Origin: Lysinibacillus odysseyi 34hs-1 = NBRC 100172
Lineage (GTDB): Bacteria; Bacillota; Bacilli; Bacillales_A; Planococcaceae
DNA length: 64,000 nucleotides
Assembly: GCF_001591965.1 (NCBI RefSeq)
Contig: NZ_BCVX01000004.1
Coordinates: forward strand, 310,001 to 374,000
Direction: 5' to 3'
A program made the position numbers and the translations under genes. The notes beneath the pieces are model-generated. The model was not told where the DNA came from. It saw only the letters and a list, made by a program, of their open reading frames with translations, and searched no databases. Shown here in pieces: positions 17,684 to 26,111 of the stretch (position 1 is its first letter; each line of letters begins with the position of its first letter).

Positions 17684-18001
17684 TTAGCTTTGTGCTGCTA
17701 AAAAATCTGTAACCTGTTCAGGAGATTTTGCATTGGCACTGTGTAGGTGCGCCAGTTTCTCGCCATTTTGGAAAATCAGTAAAGAAGGAATACCCATTAC
17801 TTGATATTTCTCGGCCAGTTCCGGGAAGTTATCGCGGTTGGCAGAATACCATACGTATTGGTTATACTCTTCAACGATTGGGTCGATGAACATATCCATA
17901 CGTGTACAGTCTGGACACCAGCCAGCGAAGAATTTCACGATGACCTTTTGATCGCCGGAAATGATTTCATTAAATTGTTCCACTGTCGTAATTTCTATCA
18001 T
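17684..18001 (-). CDS. Thioredoxin-family protein
   Basis: 105-residue thioredoxin fold with redox motif WCPDC (28-32), an unusual dipeptide between the cysteines compared with CGPC of TrxA. The cis-proline segment QVMGIPSLLIFQNG follows as expected. No signal peptide; cytosolic thiol-disulfide exchange. I chose ATG 18001 (MIEITTVEQF) because AAGGAG precedes it; 12 codons of open frame upstream have no site. It is divergent from the fad operon. Confidence 0.85.
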   Translation of the reverse strand: MIEITTVEQFNEIISGDQKVIVKFFAGWCPDCTRMDMFIDPIVEEYNQYVWYSANRDNFPELAEKYQVMGIPSLLIFQNGEKLAHLHSANAKSPEQVTDFLAAQS

Positions 18002-18104
18002 ACATATCACGCTCCTTATACATGTTAGTTTACACATATTAGATGACGGGGTGAAGTTTTTTGCCTTAAAAGTGTAAGAAGGAAAGGTTTTCTGCTAAAA
18101 TATA

Positions 18105-18122
18105 ATGAATGAGTGTTCATTA
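18105..18122. promoter_or_regulatory. FadR-type operator 1
   Basis: TGAATGAGTGTTCATT is a near match to the Bacillus FadR palindrome (TGAATGANTANTCATTCA). FadR represses beta-oxidation genes and is released by long-chain acyl-CoA. Confidence 0.65.
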
Positions 18123-18189
18123 TTTTGTTGGTATATCAATGAAATGGAGAGAAATTTCAGATTTTTATAGAAAATGTCCTGAAAAAATG

Positions 18190-18218
18190 TTGCTAAAAAT
18201 GACAAAATCAACTACACT
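18190..18218 (+). promoter_or_regulatory. Predicted sigma-A promoter of the fad operon
   Basis: TTGCTA (18190-18195) and TACACT (18213-18218) are spaced by 17 bases. FadR site 1 lies upstream and site 2 about 40 bases downstream. Confidence 0.5.
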
Positions 18219-18260
18219 AAGAACAGAAAAGCTGTTTGAAGTTTTTTTTTCGTTCAAAAA

Positions 18261-18278
18261 TGAATGATTGTTCATTCG
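18261..18278. promoter_or_regulatory. FadR-type operator 2
   Basis: TGAATGATTGTTCATTCG matches the FadR consensus almost fully. It lies between the predicted promoter and fadN, a position where bound repressor would block elongation. Confidence 0.75.
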
Positions 18279-18309
18279 GTATAAAAGAGTGGAGAAGGGG
18301 GAAGTTCTC

Positions 18310-20700
18310 GTGACTTACAAAATTCAAAAAGCGGCCGTATTAGGGTCAGGGGTTATGGGGTCAGGTATTGCTGCGCATTTAGCGAATATCGGCATCCCGA
18401 CATTATTGTTAGATATCGTACCAAAAGAAGTAAATGCTGAAGAACAGGCGAAGGGATATACTTTGGAAAGCCCGCAAGTTCGCAATCGCTTTGCAGCTGG
18501 TGCACTACAAAAGCTTCTAAAACAAAAGCCGGCACCATTGGCAGCTAAAAAGAATCTTGCGCTCATTACAGCAGGGAACTTTGAGGATGATTTTGACAAA
18601 TTAAAAGATGTAGATTGGATCATTGAAGTTATTGTAGAAAACCTTGATATCAAAAAAGGACTGATGGAAAAAATCGATGCCGTTCGCAAACCGGGTACGA
18701 TTGTCAGCTCGAACACATCAGGGGTAAGCATCAATGCAATGGCTGAAGGACGTTCGGAAGATTTCCAAAAACATTTCCTAGGAACGCACTTCTTCAACCC
18801 GCCACGTTATTTAAAATTATTAGAGGTCATTCCTTCTCATACAACGGCACCGGAAGTTGTCTCATTCATGCAGACATTTGGTGAAGACGTCCTAGGGAAA
18901 GGAGTAGTTGTCGCAAAAGATACACCGAACTTCATTGCCAACCGGATCGGCACATATGGCTTGATCATTACAATGAAGGAAATGCAGGAGCGCGGCTATT
19001 CCGTAGGGGAAGTTGACTCAGTGACAGGTCCATTAATCGGCCGTCCTAAGTCGGCGACATTCCGTACACTTGATGTAGTCGGCTTGGATACATTTGCGCA
19101 TGTAGCGAAAAATGTATACGACAACACAACGGGCGAGGAACAGGCGGTATTTGCTGAAAACCCGATTTTGAAGAAAATGATTGAAAACGGCTGGCTTGGT
19201 GCCAAGTCCGGTCAAGGTTTCTTCGTCAAAAAAGGAAAAGAAATTTTAGAGCTTAATATAGATACATTTGAATATGAGCCCGTAAAAAAACTGAAAACAC
19301 CTTCAATGGAAATGGCAAAACAGGCACGTGGTTTAGGAAATAAGGTTAAAACACTTGTCTATGCACAAGACCGTACAGGTGAATTGCTATGGAACATTTT
19401 TGCACCAACGTTGCTTTACTCAGCACAGCTGACAGGCGAAATCGCCGATGACATAATAGCGATTGACAATGCCATGAAGTGGGGCTTCGGATGGGCGCAG
19501 GGACCATTTGAAATGTGGGATGCAATCGGTGTAAAGCAATCCGTTGAAAAAATGAAGGAAGAAGGACATGAAATTCCGTCATTTGTCCAAGGCCTTCTTG
19601 ATAAAGGGCTAGAATCTTTCTACTCAGAAATCGATGGTGAACTTGCCTATTATAACGGCAGCGAATATGTAAAAGTACCAGTAAACGAAAAGGCAATTGA
19701 TTTAAAACGCTATAAGAAAAAGCATGGGGTAATCAAATCAAACGCTGGAGCGAGCCTGATTGATTTACAAGATGGTGTTCTATTACTGGAATTCCATTCA
19801 CAGTCAAATGCGATTGGCCTTGATATTATCCAAATGCTGAATGCCGCAATCGATGAACTTGAAAATAATTCAGCCTATAAAGGGCTTGTTATTGGAAACC
19901 AGGGCAAAAACTTCTGTGTTGGAGCAAACCTTGGCATGATCTTAATGGAAGCGCAGGATGATAACATCTTTGAGCTTGACTATGTAATCAGTGCATTCCA
20001 AAAAGCAATGCGCCGCATCAAGTATGCAGCGAAGCCGGTTGTTGCAGCACCGTTCCAAATGACACTTGGCGGTGGAGCGGAGGTATGTTTACCAGCTGCT
20101 CACATTCAGGCTTCTGCAGAGACGTATATTGGTTTAGTAGAAGTAGGGGTAGGGGTTATTCCAGGTGGAGCAGGTAACCTTGGTCTTTACGAAAAATTCC
20201 TAAAAGGTATGCCAAACGGAGTAGATGTAGATTTACAGGCTGTTGTAAACAAAGTATTTGAAACAATCGCCATGGCAAAAGTATCGACTTCCGGTGAAGA
20301 AGCGCGTGAAAATAACTTCCTGGACTTTGCTGATGGTGTTTCTGTCAACCCGGATCATTTAATTTACGATGCGAAACAGGCAGCTATTGCATTATACGAT
20401 GCAGGCTACAAGCCGCCAGTGAAAAAGAAAATCAAAGTGGTCGGTGCACCAGGATACGGAACGCTATTGCTGGGAGCACAAGGTATGTTCGATTCTGGCT
20501 ACATTAGCGAATATGACCTTTCAATCGCCAAAAAGCTTGCATTCGTCCTGGCAGGCGGACTCGTACCATACGGAACAGAAGTGGATGAAGAGTACATTCT
20601 AGGATTAGAGAAGAAGGCTTTCCTGGAACTGGTACAGCATCCAAAAACTCAGCAGCGTATGCAGCACATGCTGGTTAAGGGGAAACCGTTACGCAACTAA
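18310..20700 (+). CDS. fadN: 3-hydroxyacyl-CoA dehydrogenase / enoyl-CoA hydratase
   Basis: Bifunctional beta-oxidation enzyme: hydrates enoyl-CoA and oxidises the 3-hydroxyacyl-CoA with NAD. The N-terminal NAD-binding fold has AAVLGSGVMGSGIAAHLA near residues 8-25; the helical dehydrogenase C-domain follows, then a crotonase domain from about residue 480, with KNFCVGANL and GGGAEVCLPA as its oxyanion-hole segments. I chose GTG 18310 (MTYKIQKAAVLG): AAGGGGGAAG lies just upstream and the length, 796, is close to B. subtilis FadN (about 789). First gene of fadN-fadA-fadE, with two FadR operators upstream. Confidence 0.95.
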   Translation: MTYKIQKAAVLGSGVMGSGIAAHLANIGIPTLLLDIVPKEVNAEEQAKGYTLESPQVRNRFAAGALQKLLKQKPAPLAAKKNLALITAGNFEDDFDKLKDVDWIIEVIVENLDIKKGLMEKIDAVRKPGTIVSSNTSGVSINAMAEGRSEDFQKHFLGTHFFNPPRYLKLLEVIPSHTTAPEVVSFMQTFGEDVLGKGVVVAKDTPNFIANRIGTYGLIITMKEMQERGYSVGEVDSVTGPLIGRPKSATFRTLDVVGLDTFAHVAKNVYDNTTGEEQAVFAENPILKKMIENGWLGAKSGQGFFVKKGKEILELNIDTFEYEPVKKLKTPSMEMAKQARGLGNKVKTLVYAQDRTGELLWNIFAPTLLYSAQLTGEIADDIIAIDNAMKWGFGWAQGPFEMWDAIGVKQSVEKMKEEGHEIPSFVQGLLDKGLESFYSEIDGELAYYNGSEYVKVPVNEKAIDLKRYKKKHGVIKSNAGASLIDLQDGVLLLEFHSQSNAIGLDIIQMLNAAIDELENNSAYKGLVIGNQGKNFCVGANLGMILMEAQDDNIFELDYVISAFQKAMRRIKYAAKPVVAAPFQMTLGGGAEVCLPAAHIQASAETYIGLVEVGVGVIPGGAGNLGLYEKFLKGMPNGVDVDLQAVVNKVFETIAMAKVSTSGEEARENNFLDFADGVSVNPDHLIYDAKQAAIALYDAGYKPPVKKKIKVVGAPGYGTLLLGAQGMFDSGYISEYDLSIAKKLAFVLAGGLVPYGTEVDEEYILGLEKKAFLELVQHPKTQQRMQHMLVKGKPLRN

Positions 20701-20701
20701 T

Positions 20702-20771
20702 CTGCAGGTAAACGTTCGCATATTGCGTTGCTGGTTCAGCATATCTGCTTCTGCGAACGTTTCCTTTGCAG
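20702..20771 (+). other. Long intergenic hairpin between fadN and fadA
   Basis: AAACGTTCGCA (20710-20720) pairs with TGCGAACGTTT (20752-20762); outer CTGCA/TGCAG extends it. There is no T run. It may protect or process the operon mRNA, or be an attenuator. Confidence 0.5.
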
Positions 20772-20842
20772 TCTAAAATAATCATACGAGTTTAATAGAA
20801 AATGATGAATAGCATTCAGCTAAACAAGGGGGAGACATCACT

Positions 20843-22015
20843 ATGCGTGAAGCCGTTATTGTGGCAGGTGCACGAACGCCAATCGGAAAAGCGAAAAAAG
20901 GTTCACTTGCAGCAATGCGTCCGGATGATTTCGGTGGCATTGTTGTAAAAGAAACATTGAAACGAGCAGGCTATGAAGGGGCAATCGATGATTTAATCAT
21001 GGGTTGTGCAATGCCTGAAGCAGAACAAGGAATGAATGTAGCGCGTTTAATAGGAGCGCTTGCCGGTCTTCCGGATTCTACTCCTGCCATCACAGTCAAC
21101 CGTTTCTGTTCATCAGGTCTGCAATCGATCGCCTATGCTGCAGAGCGTATTATGCTTGGACATTCGAAAGCAATTATTGCCGGCGGCGTAGAATCAATGA
21201 GTATGATTCCGATGACAGGCAATACAGTACGATTAAATCCGAAGCTGGCAGAAGAAGCTCCGCAGTATTACATGGGAATGGGGCACACGGCAGAAGAAGT
21301 AGCACGCCGCTATGAAGTAAGCCGTGAAGACCAAGATGCTTTTGCAGTTCGTTCACATGAACTGGCGGAGAAAGCCATTAAAGAAGGAAAATTCAAGGAT
21401 GAGATTGTACCTATCGAAGTAACGCAGCATTTTGTCGGCAAGGATAATAAGCCTGCCTCACGCACATTCACTTTCGATACAGATGAAGGTGTACGCCCTG
21501 GGACAACAGTGGAAGGGCTGGCAAAGCTTCGCCCAGCCTTCAATATTAAAGGGTCTGTAACAGCAGGGAACGCTTCTCAGACTTCAGACGGTGCAGCAGC
21601 AGTGCTTGTAATGGACCGGGAAGAAGCAGAAGCGCAAGGTATGAAGCCAATGGCGAAGTTCCTAGGATTTGCTGTTGGAGGGGTACCACCGGAAGTTATG
21701 GGAATTGGACCGATTGAAGCGGTACCAAAAGCATTAAAGATCGCTGGTTTGACACAGGATCAAATTGATCTTTGGGAGATTAATGAAGCATTTGCTTCTC
21801 AATCGATTCAAGTCGTTCGCCACCTTGGCATTGACATGGATAAGGTGAATGTAAACGGCGGTGCCATTGCACTTGGTCATCCGCTTGGTGCAACGGGTAC
21901 AATCCTGACGCTGAAACTGATTCATGAGCTGAAGCGCCGTGGCCAAAAGTACGGTGTAGTAACAATGTGTATCGGCGGCGGTATGGGTGCTGCTGGGGTG
22001 TTTGAAGTACTTTAA
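20843..22015 (+). CDS. fadA: Acetyl-CoA C-acyltransferase (3-ketoacyl-CoA thiolase)
   Basis: Cleaves 3-ketoacyl-CoA with CoA to acetyl-CoA and a shortened acyl-CoA, the last step of each beta-oxidation round. 390 residues. Nucleophile Cys89 is in VNRFCSSGLQSI; the catalytic His lies in GGAIALGHPLGATG and the second Cys in TMCIGGGMGAAG. NEAFASQ is also present. GGGGGAG precedes the ATG. Second gene of the operon, flanked on both sides by intergenic hairpins. Confidence 0.95.
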   Translation: MREAVIVAGARTPIGKAKKGSLAAMRPDDFGGIVVKETLKRAGYEGAIDDLIMGCAMPEAEQGMNVARLIGALAGLPDSTPAITVNRFCSSGLQSIAYAAERIMLGHSKAIIAGGVESMSMIPMTGNTVRLNPKLAEEAPQYYMGMGHTAEEVARRYEVSREDQDAFAVRSHELAEKAIKEGKFKDEIVPIEVTQHFVGKDNKPASRTFTFDTDEGVRPGTTVEGLAKLRPAFNIKGSVTAGNASQTSDGAAAVLVMDREEAEAQGMKPMAKFLGFAVGGVPPEVMGIGPIEAVPKALKIAGLTQDQIDLWEINEAFASQSIQVVRHLGIDMDKVNVNGGAIALGHPLGATGTILTLKLIHELKRRGQKYGVVTMCIGGGMGAAGVFEVL

Positions 22016-22031
22016 TTGTTAGAACAGCTTT

Positions 22032-22126
22032 CGGGAAGTGCATTCTAATTGCCTCCGAATGGGCTTCCCGGGCTTTCTATATATAAGGCATACAAATTAT
22101 TGGGCTGCAAATTCGCCAATGCAGCC
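22032..22126 (+). other. Two intergenic hairpins between fadA and fadE
   Basis: CGGGAAG (22032-22038) pairs with CTTCCCG (22064-22070), with inner GCATTC/GAATG; a second stem is GGCTGCA (22103-22109) with TGCAGCC (22120-22126). Neither has a T run, so read-through to fadE is likely. Confidence 0.45.
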
Positions 22127-22169
22127 GGTTATATAGGCGAACCAACACATTTAGGGGAGGATGTTCATA

Positions 22170-23951
22170 ATGGAACAAACAACAAACATTATTAAAGGCG
22201 GCGGCTTTTTAATCGAAGACGTAGATATCAATCGAGTTATCACACCAGAGGATTTCACAGATGAGCAAAAAATGATTGCACAAACAACAGCAGATTACGT
22301 ACAAAATGAAGTACTGCCGGTTGTTGAAAACCTGGAGAACCATGAATTCGAGCATTCTGTACGTTTACTAAAAAAAGCGGGTGAATTAGGTTTACTTGCA
22401 GCTGACGTACCGGGAGAATATGAAGGTCTAGGGCTTGATAAAATTTCCTCAGCATTGATTGCTGAAAAAATGTCTCCAGCGGGCGGCTTCTCTATTACAC
22501 ATGGTGCACACGTAGGGATCGGTTCTTTGCCAATCGTTTTATTCGGTAACGAAGAGCAAAAGTCAAAGTACCTTCCAAAGCTTGCTTCCGGTGAGCTGAT
22601 TGCTGCTTATGCATTAACTGAGCCAGGTTCAGGTTCGGATGCATTAGGTGCAAAAACGACAGCTAAATTGAATGAAGCAGGCACTCACTATGTATTAAAT
22701 GGTGAAAAGCAATGGATTACCAATGCTGGCTTTGCGGATGTATTCGTTGTCTATGCGAAAATTGACGGCGATAAATTCACGGCGTTTATCGTAGAGCGTT
22801 CTTTCCCAGGTGTATCCGTAGGGCCTGAAGAAAAGAAAATGGGAATCAAATCGTCTTCTACTCGTACATTGATTTTAGAAGATGCACAAGTACCGGTAGA
22901 AAACTTGCTTGGTGAAGTTGGCCGCGGTCACGTGATTGCCTTCAATATTTTAAACATCGGCCGTTATAAATTAGGAGTTGGTACTGTAGGAGCTTCTAAA
23001 CGCGCTTTAGAGCTTGCTGTTCAATATGCTAACCAACGTCAGCAGTTTAAAACGCCATTATCAGGCTTCAGCCTAACAAAAGAAAAGCTGGCGACGATGG
23101 CATCTCATTTATATGCATCTGAGTCGTTAAACTACCGTACTGTAGGATATTTCGAAGATACGCTAAGCCAGCTGTCTCCTGAGGAGCAAAAAGATGGCCG
23201 TGCCATTGCAGCTGCAGTAGCGGAATATGCAATTGAGTGCTCTATTGCCAAAGTATTCGGTTCTGAGACATTAGACTATATCGCGGATGAGGCTGTACAA
23301 TTACATGGTGGTTACGGCTTCATGGCAGAGTACGAAGTAGAGCGTATTTACCGTGACTCCCGTATTAACCGTATCTTTGAAGGAACGAACGAAATCAACC
23401 GCATGATCGTACCTGGTACATTCATGAAGAAAGCATTAAAAGGTGAGCTGCCGCTTCTTCAAGTAGCACAAAACCTGCAAAATGAGCTCCTTATGATGAT
23501 GCCGGAAGAAGTGGAAGATGCTCCATTAGCGCAGGAGAAATACTTGGTGAAAAACGCGAAGAAAATCGCTGTTCTAGCAGCAGGTACAGCAGCACAGGCA
23601 TTTGGTGCTAAATTAGATAAAGAGCAAGAACTGCTTGTAAATATCGCTAATATTGCCAACCAGTTATACGCTATGGAATCAGCAGTGATCCGTACACAAA
23701 AAGCAATTGAGCGTGACGGTGCTGAAAAAGCGAAGCAAAAGATTCTTTACACAGAAATTTTCTGTCAGGAAGCATTCGCAGAAATCGAAAAAGAAGCAAA
23801 AGATACACTGCTTGCTTCAGTAGAAGGCGATGCTGGTCGTATGACATTATCTGCGCTGCGCAAATTAACACGCCATAATCCTTACAACCTAATCCCTAAG
23901 AAGCGTGAAGCAGCTGCTAAGCTGATCGAAGCGGAAAAATATATCGTTTAA
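22170..23951 (+). CDS. fadE: Acyl-CoA dehydrogenase
   Basis: FAD enzyme that introduces the alpha-beta double bond into acyl-CoA; electrons go to ETF. 593 residues, matching B. subtilis FadE (594). Signature segments are YALTEPGSGSDALGAKTTA and GEKQWITNAGFADVF (flavin and substrate contacts) and VQLHGGYGFMAEYEVERIYRDSRINRIFEGTNEINR (catalytic Glu and FAD region). The extra C-terminal helical domain fits the long FadE type. ATG 22170 (MEQTTNII) is nine bases after GGGGAGG; the ATG at 22161 touches that site and is rejected. A terminator follows. Confidence 0.95.
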   Translation: MEQTTNIIKGGGFLIEDVDINRVITPEDFTDEQKMIAQTTADYVQNEVLPVVENLENHEFEHSVRLLKKAGELGLLAADVPGEYEGLGLDKISSALIAEKMSPAGGFSITHGAHVGIGSLPIVLFGNEEQKSKYLPKLASGELIAAYALTEPGSGSDALGAKTTAKLNEAGTHYVLNGEKQWITNAGFADVFVVYAKIDGDKFTAFIVERSFPGVSVGPEEKKMGIKSSSTRTLILEDAQVPVENLLGEVGRGHVIAFNILNIGRYKLGVGTVGASKRALELAVQYANQRQQFKTPLSGFSLTKEKLATMASHLYASESLNYRTVGYFEDTLSQLSPEEQKDGRAIAAAVAEYAIECSIAKVFGSETLDYIADEAVQLHGGYGFMAEYEVERIYRDSRINRIFEGTNEINRMIVPGTFMKKALKGELPLLQVAQNLQNELLMMMPEEVEDAPLAQEKYLVKNAKKIAVLAAGTAAQAFGAKLDKEQELLVNIANIANQLYAMESAVIRTQKAIERDGAEKAKQKILYTEIFCQEAFAEIEKEAKDTLLASVEGDAGRMTLSALRKLTRHNPYNLIPKKREAAAKLIEAEKYIV

Positions 23952-23959
23952 TAGGTTAT

Positions 23960-23994
23960 AGAGTCTACCCTGCTGCTGCAGGGTGGACTTTTTG
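23960..23994 (+). terminator. Terminator of the fadNAE operon
   Basis: AGTCTACCCTGC (23962-23973) pairs with GCAGGGTGGACT (23978-23989), followed by TTTTTG. Confidence 0.85.
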
Positions 23995-24189
23995 TATGGG
24001 GATATTTCTACCTATGGCAATTTTAGCGGATAAACATACCTTATTTATAATATCCAAGCGGGGAGCCCCAAAACCTCCATAACTGGTAAACAATAAAGCT
24101 AGCGGAAGCGGATTTGCAATTTTTCGCTTTTCTGGTTCATTTCCTTTACAATGGGAAAGGACAAATTTATATAAAAAGGGGCAACATTC

Positions 24190-24546
24190 ATGGCACTTAC
24201 AGTTATCCAATATCCTAAATGCACAACATGCAGAAAAGCGGTCAAATGGCTAGAAGAAAACGGTCTTGCGTTTGAGTCCGTTCATATTGTAGAGCAGACG
24301 CCATCAAAGGAGCAATTAGCAGCGCTATATAAAAAAAGCGGCCTTCCATTAAAAAAATTTTTCAACACATCCGGCAATAAATATAAGGAGCTGAACTTAA
24401 AGGACCGGCTGTCAGCTATGTCAGAGGAAGAACAATTGGACTTACTGGCTTCTGACGGCATGCTGATTAAGCGCCCGATTGTTACGGACGGTCAAAAAGT
24501 GACATTGGGATTCAAGGAGTCTGACTTCTCGGAAACATGGAAATAA
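24190..24546 (+). CDS. yusI: ArsC/Spx-family protein, YusI-like
   Basis: 118-residue thioredoxin-fold protein of the arsenate reductase/Spx superfamily. CTTC at Cys11-Cys14 (YPKCTTCRKA) is a redox motif; LIKRPIVTDG with the conserved Arg lies near 96-105. B. subtilis has yusI directly after fadE, as here, which decides the name. Despite the superfamily title there is no evidence of arsenate reduction. GGGGCAAC precedes the ATG. Confidence 0.85.
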   Translation: MALTVIQYPKCTTCRKAVKWLEENGLAFESVHIVEQTPSKEQLAALYKKSGLPLKKFFNTSGNKYKELNLKDRLSAMSEEEQLDLLASDGMLIKRPIVTDGQKVTLGFKESDFSETWK

Positions 24547-24628
24547 ACAGAATGCGAGCTTGTTTTTGCTATAGAAATGTGTCAAACTGAAAAGGATTAT
24601 TGATACATTTCGTTGGAGGGATTTATTC

Positions 24629-25009
24629 ATGAGTATTCCTAAAGATCTGCACTATACGCAAGAGCATGAATGGGTAAAAATTGAAGGTAATAAAGTACGT
24701 GTTGGTATCACGGACTTTGCACAGCATGAATTAGGCGATATCGTATTTGTTGAGCTTCCAGAAGTAGGCGATACAGTAACGTTTAATGAACCGTTTGGTA
24801 GCGTAGAATCAGTAAAAACAGTTTCTGAACTATACTCACCAGTATCTGGTACAGTAGTAGAAGTGAATGAGGAGTTATCTGATAACCCTGAATTCGTTAA
24901 CGAATCTCCATATGAAAATGCTTGGATGGTTGTTGTTGAACTTTCGGATGAATCGGAAGTAGAGAAACTATTGTCTGCTGAAGCATATGAAGAACTGATC
25001 GCTGAATAA
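24629..25009 (+). CDS. gcvH: Glycine cleavage system H protein
   Basis: 126-residue lipoyl carrier that shuttles the aminomethyl group among the P, T and L proteins of glycine cleavage; in Bacilli it is also a relay for lipoyl groups to other complexes. The lipoylation site is Lys63 in [25 protein letters not shown] precedes the ATG. It stands alone, ahead of a strong terminator; gcvPA, gcvPB and gcvT are not in the window. LipA, which makes the lipoyl sulfurs, is encoded at 56.3 kb. Confidence 0.95.
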   Translation: MSIPKDLHYTQEHEWVKIEGNKVRVGITDFAQHELGDIVFVELPEVGDTVTFNEPFGSVESVKTVSELYSPVSGTVVEVNEELSDNPEFVNESPYENAWMVVVELSDESEVEKLLSAEAYEELIAE

Positions 25010-25012
25010 TAC

Positions 25013-25054
25013 AAAAGCGCCTGAATCTAACTGTAGATTTTGGCGCTTTTTTTT
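25013..25054 (+). terminator. Terminator of gcvH
   Basis: AAAAGCGCC (25013-25021) pairs with GGCGCTTTT (25042-25050); an inner AATCTA/TAGATT stem and a run of eight T make it strong. Confidence 0.9.
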
Positions 25055-25229
25055 CAAAGGCCTCAATTTGGATAAACTGACATGAGTAGGCATCTACGTC
25101 TACTGTAGAAAAGCAGGCGGTCTGCCATCACTAAGCGCGGCTCATACACGCTAGGGGAAGGCTTCCGCAGCTTGTCGCAGGTAAGCAGACGCGAATATGC
25201 TTTGCATAAATGCGGGAGGGAAGCAGTGA

Positions 25230-25553
25230 ATGATTGAAAAGTGTATAATTGTAGAAGGCCGTTCTGATAAGTTGAAAATTGAGCCTCTACTGGCTGAACA
25301 GGTGTTGATCATTTGTACACATGGTACGAAAGACGAGGAAGCGTTCATTGACTTGCTGGAGCCGTATGAGTATTGTGAATTCTTTACCTTTTTTGACCGG
25401 GATAAATCCGGTGATTATTTGCGGAAAATGATGCGCAGAACTTACAGTGAGGCAGTACAGCTGGAACTTCCGGCCCCTTTTACCGGTGTTGCGGAGGCAC
25501 CAAGCATGATTATACGTCAAATTCTACAGGCGGCTAAATTTCAAGTGAAATAG
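25230..25553 (+). CDS. yusF: Toprim-domain protein, YusF-like
   Basis: Small stand-alone Toprim fold of 107 residues. The catalytic Glu9 (IIVEGRSDK) and the DxD pair Asp56/Asp58 (FFDRDKSGD) are conserved, as in RNase M5 and primases, so metal-dependent nucleic acid chemistry is expected but unproven. GGGAGGGAAG precedes the ATG. It is 12 bases ahead of the thioredoxin-like yusE, in the same order as in B. subtilis. Confidence 0.85.
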   Translation: MIEKCIIVEGRSDKLKIEPLLAEQVLIICTHGTKDEEAFIDLLEPYEYCEFFTFFDRDKSGDYLRKMMRRTYSEAVQLELPAPFTGVAEAPSMIIRQILQAAKFQVK

Positions 25554-25565
25554 GATGATTATTGA

Positions 25566-25868
25566 ATGAAGGAATGGACCTATAAGGAATGGCAGGAAGC
25601 GATGAAAAAAGAGCGCGTAGCGGCCTTTTATTTATATACGCCAATGTGCGGCACATGCGCTGTAGCATCTAAAATGATGGCAGTTATGGAAGAATTGCTG
25701 CCGGACGTAGCAATTGGTAAGGGAAATGTAAACTACCTGGAAAACCTGGCGATGGAATATGAAGTGGAAAGTGTTCCTTGTCTATTAATTGCTCGGGATG
25801 GGGAATACGCCCAAAAACTGTATGCATTTCAATCCGTACCCAACTTGTATGAAATATTAAAAAAGTGA
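25566..25868 (+). CDS. yusE: Thioredoxin-like protein, YusE-like
   Basis: 100-residue thioredoxin-fold protein with CGTC at Cys28-Cys31 (YTPMCGTCAVASK) and cis-Pro in VESVPCLLIARDG. There is no signal peptide. It follows yusF closely and precedes the S-box leader of the met operon. The substrate is unknown. Confidence 0.85.
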   Translation: MKEWTYKEWQEAMKKERVAAFYLYTPMCGTCAVASKMMAVMEELLPDVAIGKGNVNYLENLAMEYEVESVPCLLIARDGEYAQKLYAFQSVPNLYEILKK

Positions 25869-25898
25869 TTGACGAGCAATTGTAGAACATGGTACAGT
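25869..25898 (+). promoter_or_regulatory. Promoter of the S-box/met transcript
   Basis: TTGACG (25869-25874) and TACAGT (25893-25898) are spaced by 18 bases, about 30 bases ahead of the riboswitch. The -35 overlaps the yusE stop region. Confidence 0.6.
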
Positions 25899-25924
25899 AA
25901 CAAGCATAAAAATAAATTTCATAA

Positions 25925-26043
25925 CGTTACTCTTATAAAGAGCGGTGGAGGGAAGTGCCCTATGAAGCCCGGCAACCAGTACATTTGTAAAAAGGTGCCA
26001 AGTCACGCAAAGCTATGCTTTGGAAGATGAGAGAACGGTTACG
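25925..26043 (+). ncRNA. SAM-I riboswitch (S-box leader)
   Basis: Characteristic elements are present in order: CTCTTATAAAGAG, GGTGGAGGGAAGTGCCC, TATGAAGCCCGGCAACC, then AAGGTGCCAAGTCACGCAAAG and GATGAGAG closing P1 (CGTTACTCT with AGAGAACG). Binding of S-adenosylmethionine favours the terminator just downstream, shutting off metNPQ when methionine is plentiful. Confidence 0.92.
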
Positions 26044-26056
26044 TATAATTTGTACG

Positions 26057-26093
26057 AAAACCTTTCTGCTTATCATAGTGGAAAGGTTTTTTT
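26057..26093 (+). terminator. Riboswitch-controlled terminator ahead of metN
   Basis: AAAACCTTTC (26057-26066) pairs with GAAAGGTTTT (26081-26090), followed by TTT. It is the expression platform of the SAM riboswitch. Confidence 0.85.
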
Positions 26094-26111
26094 ATGCAGA
26101 AGGAGTCAAAT

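Noticed and set aside
18324-18797. Minus-strand 157-codon frame inside fadN
   Set aside because: Antisense shadow of a well-identified gene, with no ribosome site of its own.
23965-24210. Minus-strand 81-codon frame after fadE
   Set aside because: It runs through the fad terminator and across the yusI start and has no family features.
24190-24546. Arsenate resistance gene
   Set aside because: The ArsC/Spx fold is shared by many proteins; no ars genes are near and the gene order matches yusI.
24652-25014. Minus-strand 120-codon open frame
   Set aside because: It is the mirror of gcvH, Ser/Thr-rich, without a ribosome site; gcvH is certain.
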